This document shows positions 6,620-13,307 of a DNA stretch of 13,307 nucleotides, in pieces (positions within the stretch are counted from its first letter, which is position 1; each line of letters starts with the position of its first letter). Origin of the DNA: an uncultured Eubacteriales bacterium (GTDB lineage: Bacteria > Bacillota > Clostridia > Oscillospirales > Oscillospiraceae); assembly GCA_900553545.1 (NCBI GenBank), contig USDP01000027.1:1-13307 (forward strand), read 5' to 3'. Both the position numbers and the translations under genes were made by a program. Under the pieces are notes generated by a model. That model was given only the letters and a program-made list of their open reading frames with translations. It was not told where the DNA came from and did no database searches.

Positions 6620-9280
6620 TTACTCCTTCACATTCGCCGCGACGAAATCGTCCACGGCTGCCAGCGCATCGTCGACCTTCAGCACATCCGTGCCGCCGCC
6701 CATGGCGCTGTCCGGCTTGCCGCCGCCCTTGCCGCCGACAATCGGGGCAATGCTGCGGATGATATCGCCGGCCTTGATACCGTGCGCGATGGCATTCTTG
6801 CCGCACACGGCCAGCAGCGTCACCTTCTCGCCGTTCACCGTGCTCAGCACCGCGACGGTGTCGGGGTTGCGGTCGCGCAGGAAGTCGCCCAGCTTGCGCA
6901 GGTCGTTCGCCTCCATGTTCTCGCGGCTCACGGTCACGACCTTCAGGCCGCTCACACTCTTGCCCGAGAACAGCATGCTGTCCACATCGCTGGAGAACAT
7001 CCGATCCTTCAGCTTTTCGATGGCCTGATGCAGCTCCTTGATCTCGCGCATGCTGCTCTCGGCCTTGGCCAGCAGCTCGCCCGGCGTCGTCTTGAGGACC
7101 TCCGCCGCGCGCACCAGCCGCGCGTTCATCTCGTCCACCTGGTCGAGGAACGCCTGACCGGTGACCGCCTCGATGCGGCGCACGCCGGAGGCGACAGACG
7201 TCTCGCTCGTGATGCGGAACGGGCCGATCTTCGCCGTGTTGTCCACGTGCGTGCCGCCGCAAAGCTCAACCGACCAGCCGCCCATGTTGACCACGCGGAC
7301 GACGTCGCCGTATTTTTCGCCGAACAGCGCAATCGCGCCGGCCTTCTTTGCCTCTTCAATCGGCATCTCGCGGACGTCGACATCGAGGCCCGCGAGGATC
7401 TGCTCGCTGACGAGACGGCCCACCTCGCGCAGCTCCTCTGCCGTCACGGCGGAGAAATGCGTGAAGTCATAGCGCAGCCGGTCTTCCTCGACGAGCGAGC
7501 CGGCCTGATGCGCATGGTCGCCCAGCACCGTCCGCAGCGCCTGATCGAGCAGGTGCGTCGCGGAGTGCGCGCGCATGATGGCGCGGCGGCGCGTCTCATC
7601 GACCCGCGCCTCGACCGTGTCGCCCACGGCGAAGCTGCCGCGCGTGACCTTGCCGTAGTGCATGAACTTGCCGCCCTTGTTCTTCTGGACATCGAGCACG
7701 GTGAACTCCGCCTCCAGCGTGCAGATCACGCCGTGGTCGGCCGTCTGGCCGCCCATCTCGGCGTAGAACGGCGTCTGATTGAGCACGAGGATCGCATCCG
7801 TGCCTTCCGTCACGGCGTCGCGCAGCTCGTCCTCGGCCACGATGGCCACGATCTTGCCCTCGTCCACAAACCGGTCATAGCCGGTGAACCTGCTCGCCGG
7901 GATCTCCTTGCCGAACTCGACGCCGGCCCAGCCGAGATCGCCGAGGGCCTTTCTGGCTTCGCGTGCACGGGCCTTCTGCTCCTGCATCAGCTGGCGGAAC
8001 GCCTCGTCGTCGACGCTCATGCCCTCTTCCGCGACCATCTCGTTCGTCAGGTCAATCGGGAAGCCATAGGTGTCGTACAGCTTGAATGCATCCGCGCCGG
8101 AGAAGACCGTCTCGCCCTTGGCCTTGTGTCCGGCCAGCATATCGGCGAAGATCTTCATGCCGCCGTCGATGGTCTTGGCGAAGTTCTCCTCCTCCGTGCG
8201 CACCACGCGGGTGATATAGCTCTGCTTCTCGCGCAGCTCGGGATACTGGCACTCATTCTCATGGATGACCGTGTCGACCACCTCATAGAGGAACGGCTCG
8301 TTCATGCCGAGCAGTTTGCCGTGCCGCGCGGCTCTGCGCAGCAGGCGGCGCAGGACATAGCCGCGCCCTTCGTTCGACGGCAGGATGCCGTCGCAGATCA
8401 TAAACGTCGACGACCGGATATGGTCGGTGATGACGCGCAGCGAGATATCGTTCTTCAGCGACTCGCCATAGTGCGCGCCGGTCAGCTCCGAGACCTTGTG
8501 CGTGATGTTCATCACGGTATCCACGTCGAACAGCGATCCGACATTCTGGCACACGCAGGCCAGACGCTCGAGGCCCATGCCGGTGTCGATGTTCTTCTGC
8601 TTCAACTCGGTATAGTGGTTGTGACCGTCGTTGTCAAACTGGGAGAAGACCACGTTCCAGACCTCGACATACCGGTCGCAGTCGCAGCCGACGGTGCAGC
8701 CCGGCTTGCCGCAGCCGTACTTTTCGCCGCGGTCGTAGTAAATTTCAGAGCACGGGCCGCACGGACCGGAGCCATGCTCCCAGAAGTTGTCCTCTTTGCC
8801 GAACTTGAAGATGCGCTCCTTCGGAATGCCGATCTCCTCGTTCCAGATGCGGAAGGCCTCATCGTCGGCGGGCGTCGTCTCGTTGCCCGCGGACGGATAG
8901 AGGCGATCCGGCTCCAGTCCGACCCACTCCGGGCTGGTCAGGAATTCCCACGCCCAGGGAATGGCCTCCTTCTTGAAATAGTCGCCGAAGGAGAAGTTGC
9001 CCAGCATCTCAAAATAGGTGCCGTGCCGGGCCGTCTTGCCGACGTTTTCGATGTCGCCCGTGCGGATGCACTTCTGACAGGTCGTCACGCGGCGGCGGGG
9101 CGGCTCTTCCTCGCCCTTGAACCACGGCTTCATCGGCGTCATGCCGGCGTTGATGAGCAGGATGGACTTGTCATTCTGCGGCACGAGCGAAAAGCTCGGC
9201 AGGCGCAGATGTCCCTTCGTCTCGAAGAACTTCAGGAACATTTCCCGCAGCTCGTTCAGACCATATGCTTTATGTGCCAT
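6620..9280 (-). CDS. alaS: Alanyl-tRNA synthetase
   Basis: The enzyme charges tRNA-Ala with alanine in the cytosol. The length of 886 residues is normal for a bacterial AlaRS. The class II catalytic domain is at the N-terminus (LPSFSLVPQNDKSILLINAG, then RTGDIENVGKTARHGTYFEM and FGKEDNFW). The editing domain carries the HSATH motif near residue 571 and the CGGTH motif near residue 673, together giving the zinc ligands for mischarged tRNA hydrolysis. The C-Ala region with glycine-rich GGKGGGKPDSAMGGG follows at the end. An unusual cysteine cluster (CGKPGCTVGCDCD) sits after the HGSGPCGPCSEI motif, as in many Clostridia. The start is taken as ATG 9280 (MAHKAYG) with AAAGGAG 8 nt upstream. A TTG two codons earlier is too close to that SD. 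Control is by the alanine T-box leader. Confidence 0.98.
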   Translation of the reverse strand: MAHKAYGLNELREMFLKFFETKGHLRLPSFSLVPQNDKSILLINAGMTPMKPWFKGEEEPPRRRVTTCQKCIRTGDIENVGKTARHGTYFEMLGNFSFGDYFKKEAIPWAWEFLTSPEWVGLEPDRLYPSAGNETTPADDEAFRIWNEEIGIPKERIFKFGKEDNFWEHGSGPCGPCSEIYYDRGEKYGCGKPGCTVGCDCDRYVEVWNVVFSQFDNDGHNHYTELKQKNIDTGMGLERLACVCQNVGSLFDVDTVMNITHKVSELTGAHYGESLKNDISLRVITDHIRSSTFMICDGILPSNEGRGYVLRRLLRRAARHGKLLGMNEPFLYEVVDTVIHENECQYPELREKQSYITRVVRTEEENFAKTIDGGMKIFADMLAGHKAKGETVFSGADAFKLYDTYGFPIDLTNEMVAEEGMSVDDEAFRQLMQEQKARAREARKALGDLGWAGVEFGKEIPASRFTGYDRFVDEGKIVAIVAEDELRDAVTEGTDAILVLNQTPFYAEMGGQTADHGVICTLEAEFTVLDVQKNKGGKFMHYGKVTRGSFAVGDTVEARVDETRRRAIMRAHSATHLLDQALRTVLGDHAHQAGSLVEEDRLRYDFTHFSAVTAEELREVGRLVSEQILAGLDVDVREMPIEEAKKAGAIALFGEKYGDVVRVVNMGGWSVELCGGTHVDNTAKIGPFRITSETSVASGVRRIEAVTGQAFLDQVDEMNARLVRAAEVLKTTPGELLAKAESSMREIKELHQAIEKLKDRMFSSDVDSMLFSGKSVSGLKVVTVSRENMEANDLRKLGDFLRDRNPDTVAVLSTVNGEKVTLLAVCGKNAIAHGIKAGDIIRSIAPIVGGKGGGKPDSAMGGGTDVLKVDDALAAVDDFVAANVKE

Positions 9281-9338
9281 TGTCAAAACTCCTTTAACAA
9301 ATAATTACGATTTTGGAGAACTCCTCGCCGCAGCGAAT

Positions 9339-9384
9339 GCCTTCCCCCCAAGGGAAGGCTTTCTGGCCGATGAGGGCATCGGCC
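9339..9384. repeat. Two small hairpin repeats in the alaS leader
   Basis: Two perfect 8-bp inverted repeats lie side by side: GCCTTCCC/GGGAAGGC (9339-9359) and GGCCGATG/CATCGGCC (9365-9384), followed by CCCTACGACC. Their form resembles short intergenic repeats that recur in Oscillospiraceae genomes. That resemblance is from memory and would need a search. Confidence 0.6.
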
Positions 9385-9404
9385 CCTACGACCTGTTACC
9401 TGCG

Positions 9405-9510
9405 TTTCAGCGAAAGATTTTGGCCCAAGGCAAGATTTGAAGGACGCAGACATCCTTTGTGGATTTCAAGTCCTTCAAACCGCCGCATTGGGGCAAAAGA
9501 TTCGCTGAAA
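9405..9510. repeat. Long palindromic repeat, copy C
   Basis: This is a 106-bp imperfect inverted repeat. The outer arms TTTCAGCGAA and TTCGCTGAAA are perfect, the middle arms pair with a few bulges, and the inner arms TTTGAAGGAC/GTCCTTCAAA enclose a CC-TTTGTG-GATT centre. Its left half aligns with copy A (CAGCGA, TTTT, GGCAAG, CGCAG, CTTTGTG in order). One end overlaps the U-tract of the alaS T-box terminator. Confidence 0.8.
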
Positions 9511-9537
9511 AAATCGCCCCTACACTCGTAGGGGCGA
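9508..9537 (-). terminator. T-box regulated terminator of alaS
   Basis: TCGCCCCTAC / GTAGGGGCGA form a perfect 10-bp stem (loop GAGT) followed by six T residues, 7 nt after the T-box sequence. When uncharged tRNA-Ala binds, the alternative antiterminator would form instead. Confidence 0.92.
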
Positions 9538-9736
9538 CTTGTATCGCGGTACCACCCTAATTTACGCCAATGGCGTATCTCAGTCTCGCGTTATCGGGCG
9601 AATCCCGCCGCGCTCGTCGCGCAGATGCTCCGAACTGGCTGAAGATCTTTGCAACCGAAGGGCTTCCACCGTCCCCTTCTCTCTTTTGGCGCGCCGAACT
9701 TCTCGGTTCTTCCTCGCAAATCCATATTTCCTATGT
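9508..9736 (-). ncRNA. Alanine-specific T-box leader of alaS
   Basis: The minus strand carries the canonical T-box AGGGTGGTACCGCG (9558-9545), followed by an intrinsic terminator. Upstream is a Stem I-like region with the AGAGAG...GACGGTGGAAG distal loop, the GNUG motif typical of Stem I. GCA at 9652-9650, right after GGTT and before AAGATC, is a candidate alanine specifier codon. T-box leaders sense uncharged cognate tRNA and allow read-through into the synthetase gene, here alaS and the coupled HIT gene. Specifier placement is by eye and less sure than the T-box itself. Confidence 0.93.
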
Positions 9737-9764
9737 ATTCTATCACAAAAACACAGAATGTCAA
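9737..9764 (-). promoter_or_regulatory. Sigma-A type promoter of the alaS T-box transcript
   Basis: A perfect TTGACA (9764-9759) and TAGAAT (9742-9737) are 16 nt apart on the minus strand. Transcription would start near 9730, immediately ahead of Stem I of the T-box. Confidence 0.88.
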
Positions 9765-9767
9765 CAG

Positions 9768-9793
9768 AAAAACGCTGCCATCCCGCCACAGCG
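9768..9793 (-). terminator. Possible terminator after the U32 gene
   Basis: CGCTG / CAGCG with an 11-nt loop is followed by five T residues on the minus strand. The stem is short. It would separate the upstream operon from the alaS promoter that begins 3 nt later. Confidence 0.4.
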
Positions 9794-9796
9794 GAA

Positions 9797-9850
9797 GCCT
9801 CCCTTGTGTAAAGGGAGGTGGCATTTGCGAAGCAAATGACGGAGGGATTG
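9797..9850. repeat. Double-hairpin intergenic repeat abutting the U32 stop codon
   Basis: CCTCCCTT/AAGGGAGG (9798-9818) and CATTTGC/GCAAATG (9822-9838) are two perfect hairpins, flanked by ACGGAGGGATTGTC. This arrangement is familiar to me from many intergenic regions of gut Clostridia, but I could not search for it. It touches the stop codon of the U32 gene. Confidence 0.65.
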
Positions 9851-11077
9851 TCACTTCCCAGACAATTCCACCGCATGCCGCACAAAGCTGAGCGGCGGCA
9901 CGCACTTTGGCAGCTTCACGCGGAAGCGCTGCTGCGGCGTGCGCACCTCGGAAAGCTTCACGCCGTCCATGTCCTCCATCGGCCCGACCGTCCATGCGAA
10001 CGGGCGGCAGTCCGGTCCGACGATCTCCACTTCGTCACCCACGGAAAACTTGTTCCGCAGGCTCAGCACAGCGCTCCCATCCGCGTCGCAGGCTTCGACC
10101 ACCGCACAGATCTGCCACTGCCGGATGTAGCGCGAACTCTCGGTGAACTGTCCCGGCTGCCCGTAGAAGAAGCCCGTGGAATAGTGCCGGTGGCTCACAT
10201 GCTCCACCTCGTCGCGCCAGACCGGATCGACGCCCTGACCTTCGTAGACGCTGCGCAGCACATGGCTGTAGGCCCCGGTCACGATCGCGGCATAGTAGGC
10301 CGACTTCGCGCGCCCCTCGATCTTCAGGCAGTCCACACCCGCGTCAATGAGATCGTCCAGATGGTCGATCATGCACATATCGCGCGAGTTCATGATGTAC
10401 GTGCCCTTTTCGTCCTCGAAGACCGGGAAATACTCGCCCGGCCGCTTCTCCTCCATCAGCGCGTACTGATAACGGCAGGGTTGGGCACATTCGCCCCGGT
10501 TGCTGTCGCGCCCCGTCATATAGTTGGAGAGCAGGCAGCGCCCGGAATAGCTGACGCACATCGCCCCGTGGCAGAACGTCTCCAGCTCCAGCTCCGGCGA
10601 GACCTGTTCCCGAATACCGAGAATTTCCGGCAAACTCAGCTCCCGCGCCAGCACGACGCGCTTCGCGCCCAGATCAAACCAGCTCTGCGCGCAGACATAG
10701 TTCGCAATCGACTGCTGCGTCGAGATGTGCCGCTCACAGCGGGGCGCGTATTTTCCTGCCAGCGTGAACGCGCCGAGATCGGCCAGGATCAGCGCGTCCA
10801 CGCCCGCCTCCTGCAACTGTTCCAGATAGGCCGGGAGCTGCGCCACTTCTTCGTTGCGCGGCATCGTGTTGACCGTCGCGTGCACGCGGACGCCGTGCTC
10901 GTGCGCCAGCGCCACAGCCTTCGGCAGCTCTTCCGGCGTGAAGTTTCCCGCAAACGACCGCATGCCGAAGCTCGTCCCCGCGAGATACACCGCATCCGCC
11001 CCATAGGCCACGGCCATCTGCAATTTTTCCATGTCGCCCGCCGGGGCGAGCAGCTCAGGGCGTCTGCGTGTTCTCAT
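9851..11077 (-). CDS. U32 family protein, TrhP/YrrO-like tRNA uridine hydroxylation factor
   Basis: The 408-residue cytosolic protein begins with RRPELLAPAGDMEKLQMAV, typical of the U32 family N-terminus. The U32 signature ETFCHGAMCVSYSGRCLLS is at residues 166-184, followed by RGECAQPCR (C197, C201). These cysteines suit an iron-sulfur cluster. Once named collagenase-like peptidases, several U32 members (TrhP in Escherichia coli, YrrN/YrrO in Bacillus) are needed for prephenate-dependent 5-hydroxyuridine formation in tRNA anticodons. A neighbouring mltG is also found beside yrrN/yrrO in Bacillus, which favours this role over proteolysis. ATG 11077 is chosen because AGGAGG lies 5 nt upstream and family homology starts there; a longer open frame to 11152 is arginine-rich and lies inside mltG. 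The first 23 bases overlap the mltG end. Confidence 0.92.
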   Translation of the reverse strand: MRTRRRPELLAPAGDMEKLQMAVAYGADAVYLAGTSFGMRSFAGNFTPEELPKAVALAHEHGVRVHATVNTMPRNEEVAQLPAYLEQLQEAGVDALILADLGAFTLAGKYAPRCERHISTQQSIANYVCAQSWFDLGAKRVVLARELSLPEILGIREQVSPELELETFCHGAMCVSYSGRCLLSNYMTGRDSNRGECAQPCRYQYALMEEKRPGEYFPVFEDEKGTYIMNSRDMCMIDHLDDLIDAGVDCLKIEGRAKSAYYAAIVTGAYSHVLRSVYEGQGVDPVWRDEVEHVSHRHYSTGFFYGQPGQFTESSRYIRQWQICAVVEACDADGSAVLSLRNKFSVGDEVEIVGPDCRPFAWTVGPMEDMDGVKLSEVRTPQQRFRVKLPKCVPPLSFVRHAVELSGK

Positions 11078-12599
11078 CGCTGCCTCCTGCCTCGCCGCCC
11101 GCGGCGGTTTCGTCGGTCTGCGCCGCGTCAGGCGCGGTCTCGTCCGGCGCATCTGTCGTATCCGTTGTATCGTCCGCGTTCAGGCTCTCGAGGAAGTCCT
11201 GATGCTCGTAATACGTCCGCGAGAAATGATGGACACCATCGTTGCCCAGCGCATAGAAATAATCATCACTCTCCGCGGGATAGAGCGCCGCGCGGATGGA
11301 CGCGATGCCCGGATTCGAGATCGGCCCTGCGGGCAGGCCCGCATTTTTATACGTGTTGTACGGACTGATGATGCCCTTGTCCGCGTTCGAGAGGACTTCC
11401 TTCCGCTCGTCCAGCGCATACTGGATCGTCGCGTCGATCTCAAGGCACGGATAGAGCTTGCTGCAAAGCCGGTTGTAGATGACGGCGGCGATGCTCGGGC
11501 TTTCGGACGCCTTGGCCGTCTCCTTCTCAATGAGCGAGGCGACGATGATGACGTCGTGCATGTCGAGTTTCGCGGCCGCGATCTCGCTGTCGGTAAAGCC
11601 GTTCGCCGCCATCTTTTCCGCAAGGTTCGCGTTCAGCGCATCCACCGCATCGTACATCTCCTCTGTGACCTTGCTGTCGAAGCGGCGCAGGAATTTGTCC
11701 AGCACGTTGACCGGGTCGTCGCCCACGTAGAATTCATACGTGTCCGGGAAAAGATAGCCCTCCAGGCGGTTTTTCTGCCCATAGGGCAGATCGGCGAGGA
11801 ACGCATAATCATATTCGTGGTTCGCCGCCGCGTCCTCCAGCTCTTCGACCGTGCAGACCCCATTTTCGGCCAGCAGCGCGAAGATGTCCTCGCACTCATA
11901 GCCCTCCGGGATCATGACGGTCGCCGTCGCGCGGTCGCCCGACGTGCGCACCATGCCGTTCACCAGCGCGTGATAGTCATACGCGCCGCGCAGCTCATAC
12001 GTGCCGGGGTCGATCTTCCGCTCCGCCTTGGAGAACCAGCAGTAGAACTTGAACAGCCATTCATATTGAATGAGGCCCTTGTCCTTCAGCTCCGTGCTGA
12101 TCTGCGCGATCGTCGCGTTCTCCGGTACCGTCACGTTCACGGTAAAGTTTTCGCGCGTCAGCGCGAGCATATCGTCCGCGCAGCGCCACGCGCCGATGGC
12201 CAGCAGCACGCTTGCCGCCAGCACGCAGCAGACATACGCAAAGACGCGCACGCCCGCCGGCAGACGGAATTTTTCGTGCGCCGGTGCTTCCTCGTCCGGC
12301 TGCTCCTCGTCGACGGTCAGGTCGGCATACTCGTCCGGCAGCTGCGGCTCGAAGGCCGGCATCGCCGCCTTCGGCTCCGTCCGTGCCGGCGCATCCCCAT
12401 CCGCCGCCACGTCCGCCGGGCCTTCGCCCGCCGCGTCCAACGCGTCCGCCGCATCCGGCTCCTGCACGGGTTCGTCCGCCGGGTTGCCCATCATCGCGTC
12501 CACACGCGCGATCTCCTCGCGCGCGCCGCGCAGCAGCTCCTCCAGCGAGAGATCGTCAAATTGTTCTTCCGAATGTTCGTTTTTTTCCGGTTCGGCCAT
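11055..12599 (-). CDS. mltG: Endolytic murein transglycosylase (YceG family)
   Basis: MltG is a membrane-anchored lytic transglycosylase that cuts nascent peptidoglycan strands and helps set glycan length. Residues 1-112 are a long acidic, probably disordered cytoplasmic tail. One membrane helix lies at about 117-138, followed by a LysM-like part (VTVPENATIAQISTELKDKG) and the YceG catalytic domain. Catalytic E358 is in VASLIEKETAK (354-363). LEGYLFPDTYEF (279-290), YNTYKNAGLPAGPISNPG (414-431) and HHFSRTYYEH (457-466) are family hallmarks. At 514 residues it is longer than the Escherichia coli protein because of the N-terminal tail and an Asp/Thr/Glu-rich C-terminal tail of about 40 residues. 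The start at 12599 is set by GGAGGG 5 nt upstream. It is 21 nt after the DJ-1 gene. Confidence 0.96.
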   Translation of the reverse strand: MAEPEKNEHSEEQFDDLSLEELLRGAREEIARVDAMMGNPADEPVQEPDAADALDAAGEGPADVAADGDAPARTEPKAAMPAFEPQLPDEYADLTVDEEQPDEEAPAHEKFRLPAGVRVFAYVCCVLAASVLLAIGAWRCADDMLALTRENFTVNVTVPENATIAQISTELKDKGLIQYEWLFKFYCWFSKAERKIDPGTYELRGAYDYHALVNGMVRTSGDRATATVMIPEGYECEDIFALLAENGVCTVEELEDAAANHEYDYAFLADLPYGQKNRLEGYLFPDTYEFYVGDDPVNVLDKFLRRFDSKVTEEMYDAVDALNANLAEKMAANGFTDSEIAAAKLDMHDVIIVASLIEKETAKASESPSIAAVIYNRLCSKLYPCLEIDATIQYALDERKEVLSNADKGIISPYNTYKNAGLPAGPISNPGIASIRAALYPAESDDYFYALGNDGVHHFSRTYYEHQDFLESLNADDTTDTTDAPDETAPDAAQTDETAAGGEAGGSDENTQTP

Positions 12600-12620
12600 A
12601 TTGTCCCTCCGTTTGCCGCG

Positions 12621-13163
12621 TTATCCGCGGATGACCATTCCTTCCGCGACATCTGCCGCCGTCTGCTCGCCGCGCAGCGCCGCCAGCAGCTTCAGCCCGA
12701 ACGCGAACGACGCGCCGGGCGCCTGCCCTGTGATGAGCTTCCCGTCCTGCTGCGTCTGCACGGGCGTATACTCCGTCCCCGGCATCTGCGTCTCGCAGCC
12801 GGGATAGCAGGTCGCCCTGCGGCCCGCCGTGATGCCGAGCTTGGCCAGCACCGTCGGCCCCGCGCAGATGGCCGCGACATATTTGCCGCCGTCCCACGCG
12901 CGCTTCACCGCGTCCAGCGCCGCCTGGCAGCCCAAAATGCTCTCCACGCCGCCGAGTCCGCCTGGCAGCACGATCATCTCCAGCGCGTTCTGGTCGATCT
13001 CCTCGACCGTGCAGTCCGCCGCGACCGTAACGCCATGCGCCGCCTCGACGGTCTTCCCGCCGATGCCGGCCAGCTTCACGTCCACGCCGCCGCGCCGCAG
13101 AATGTCGCAAGGCGCGATCGCCTCGACCGGCTCAAAGCCCTTGCCCAGAATGATGTATACCAT
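12621..13163 (-). CDS. DJ-1/PfpI family protein
   Basis: The 180-residue single-domain cytosolic protein is full length for the DJ-1/ThiJ/PfpI superfamily. The nucleophile elbow AAICAGPTVLAKLG places the reactive cysteine at C100, with the partner glutamate E14 in GFEPVEAI. VLPGGLGG (65-72) forms the usual turn. These match the DJ-1/YajL branch, whose members are reported as redox-responsive chaperones or protein/nucleotide deglycases; activity in this family is debated. The start is clear: GGAGG lies 8 nt before ATG 13163. The gene begins 3 nt after the stop of the preceding partial gene, so the two are probably co-translated, and it leads directly into mltG. Confidence 0.94.
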   Translation of the reverse strand: MVYIILGKGFEPVEAIAPCDILRRGGVDVKLAGIGGKTVEAAHGVTVAADCTVEEIDQNALEMIVLPGGLGGVESILGCQAALDAVKRAWDGGKYVAAICAGPTVLAKLGITAGRRATCYPGCETQMPGTEYTPVQTQQDGKLITGQAPGASFAFGLKLLAALRGEQTAADVAEGMVIRG

Positions 13164-13166
13164 AAT

Positions 13167-13307
13167 TCAATCCTCCAAACACGATTTTACGATCGCATAA
13201 ACTTCCTCGTGGATGTCCTCCACGCCGCGGATGGCCCCATCCTTCGCGCACGAGACCGTCCTTGTAGTTGGCATGGTCGAGTGTCGAGCGCAGAATATTG
13301 CGGGTGC
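13167..13307 (-). CDS. C-terminal end of an unidentified protein, possibly thymidylate-kinase-like
   Basis: The frame ending at the TGA at 13169-13167 is open to the window edge (46 codons seen). Its end, CAKDGAIRGVEDIHEEVYAI, looks like a genuine conserved C-terminus and recalls from memory the tail of clostridial thymidylate kinases. This identification is weak. Upstream of about 13250 the residues look random in this frame, while the next frame reads NILRSTLDHANYKD, which is more protein-like. A one-base indel is therefore possible. The DJ-1 SD overlaps its last codons, which supports the stop and the operon arrangement. Confidence 0.5.
   Translation of the reverse strand, partial: APAIFCARHSTMPTTRTVSCAKDGAIRGVEDIHEEVYAIVKSCLED

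Noticed and set aside
9274..9286. TTG start of alaS at 9286
   Set aside because: It is only 2 nt from the AAAGGAG SD, while the ATG at 9280 has an 8-nt spacing and matches the usual MAHK-type N-terminus.
6248..9304. Plus-strand open frame of 1018 codons
   Set aside because: It lies fully antisense to alaS and HIT, is His/Arg/Ala/Leu-biased, has no recognisable domain, and is explained by the GC-rich codon pattern of the real genes.
9818..11368. Plus-strand open frame of 516 codons
   Set aside because: It is antisense to the U32 gene and the mltG end and starts inside an intergenic repeat; no domain or RBS.
12556..13110. Minus-strand open frame of 184 codons overlapping the DJ-1 gene
   Set aside because: It is out of frame with the clear DJ-1 gene and is Arg/Gly-rich nonsense.

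Overview
The window looks like a chromosomal segment from a GC-rich gut-type member of the Clostridia (Oscillospiraceae/Ruminococcaceae-like). The signs are a T-box-controlled alaS, a Firmicutes-style mltG/U32 cluster, SLH-type secreted repeat proteins, strong AGGAGG ribosome binding sites, and many short palindromic repeats between genes. The lineage is inferred from style; no marker gene settles it. Every convincing gene lies on the minus strand, so transcription runs from high to low coordinates. Long plus-strand open frames are antisense shadows of GC-rich genes.

Layout in the direction of transcription. (1) 13307-9851: a tight operon made of the C-terminal end of an unidentified gene (possibly a thymidylate-kinase-like protein), a DJ-1/PfpI protein, the peptidoglycan lytic transglycosylase mltG, and a U32 family protein of the tRNA-hydroxylation (TrhP/YrrO) type. 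Stops and starts are 3 to 21 nt apart or overlap. The U32 gene ends against a palindromic repeat and a possible terminator. (2) 9764-6231: a promoter, an alanine T-box leader with its terminator, a leader stretch packed with repeats, alaS, and a translationally coupled HIT hydrolase, closed by a very strong terminator. (3) 6168-2100: a good promoter, a 150-bp palindromic repeat in the 5' leader, an O-antigen ligase family membrane protein, and a coupled large secreted repeat protein whose signal-peptide region carries an apparent one-base frameshift, closed by a strong bidirectional terminator. (4) 2016-1: two perfect inverted repeats, a cobalamin riboswitch, another copy of the palindromic repeat, an intrinsic terminator, and the start of a secreted GLUG-repeat protein that runs off the window.

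The parts that reward a second look are the B12 riboswitch placed in front of a secreted GLUG-repeat protein; a three-copy family of long palindromic elements (1433-1595, 5935-6084, 9405-9510) sitting each time inside a 5' leader; the frameshifted signal peptide at 4567-4570; and the way repeats pad the alaS T-box leader. No CRISPR array, tRNA, rRNA, transposase or phage gene was seen.
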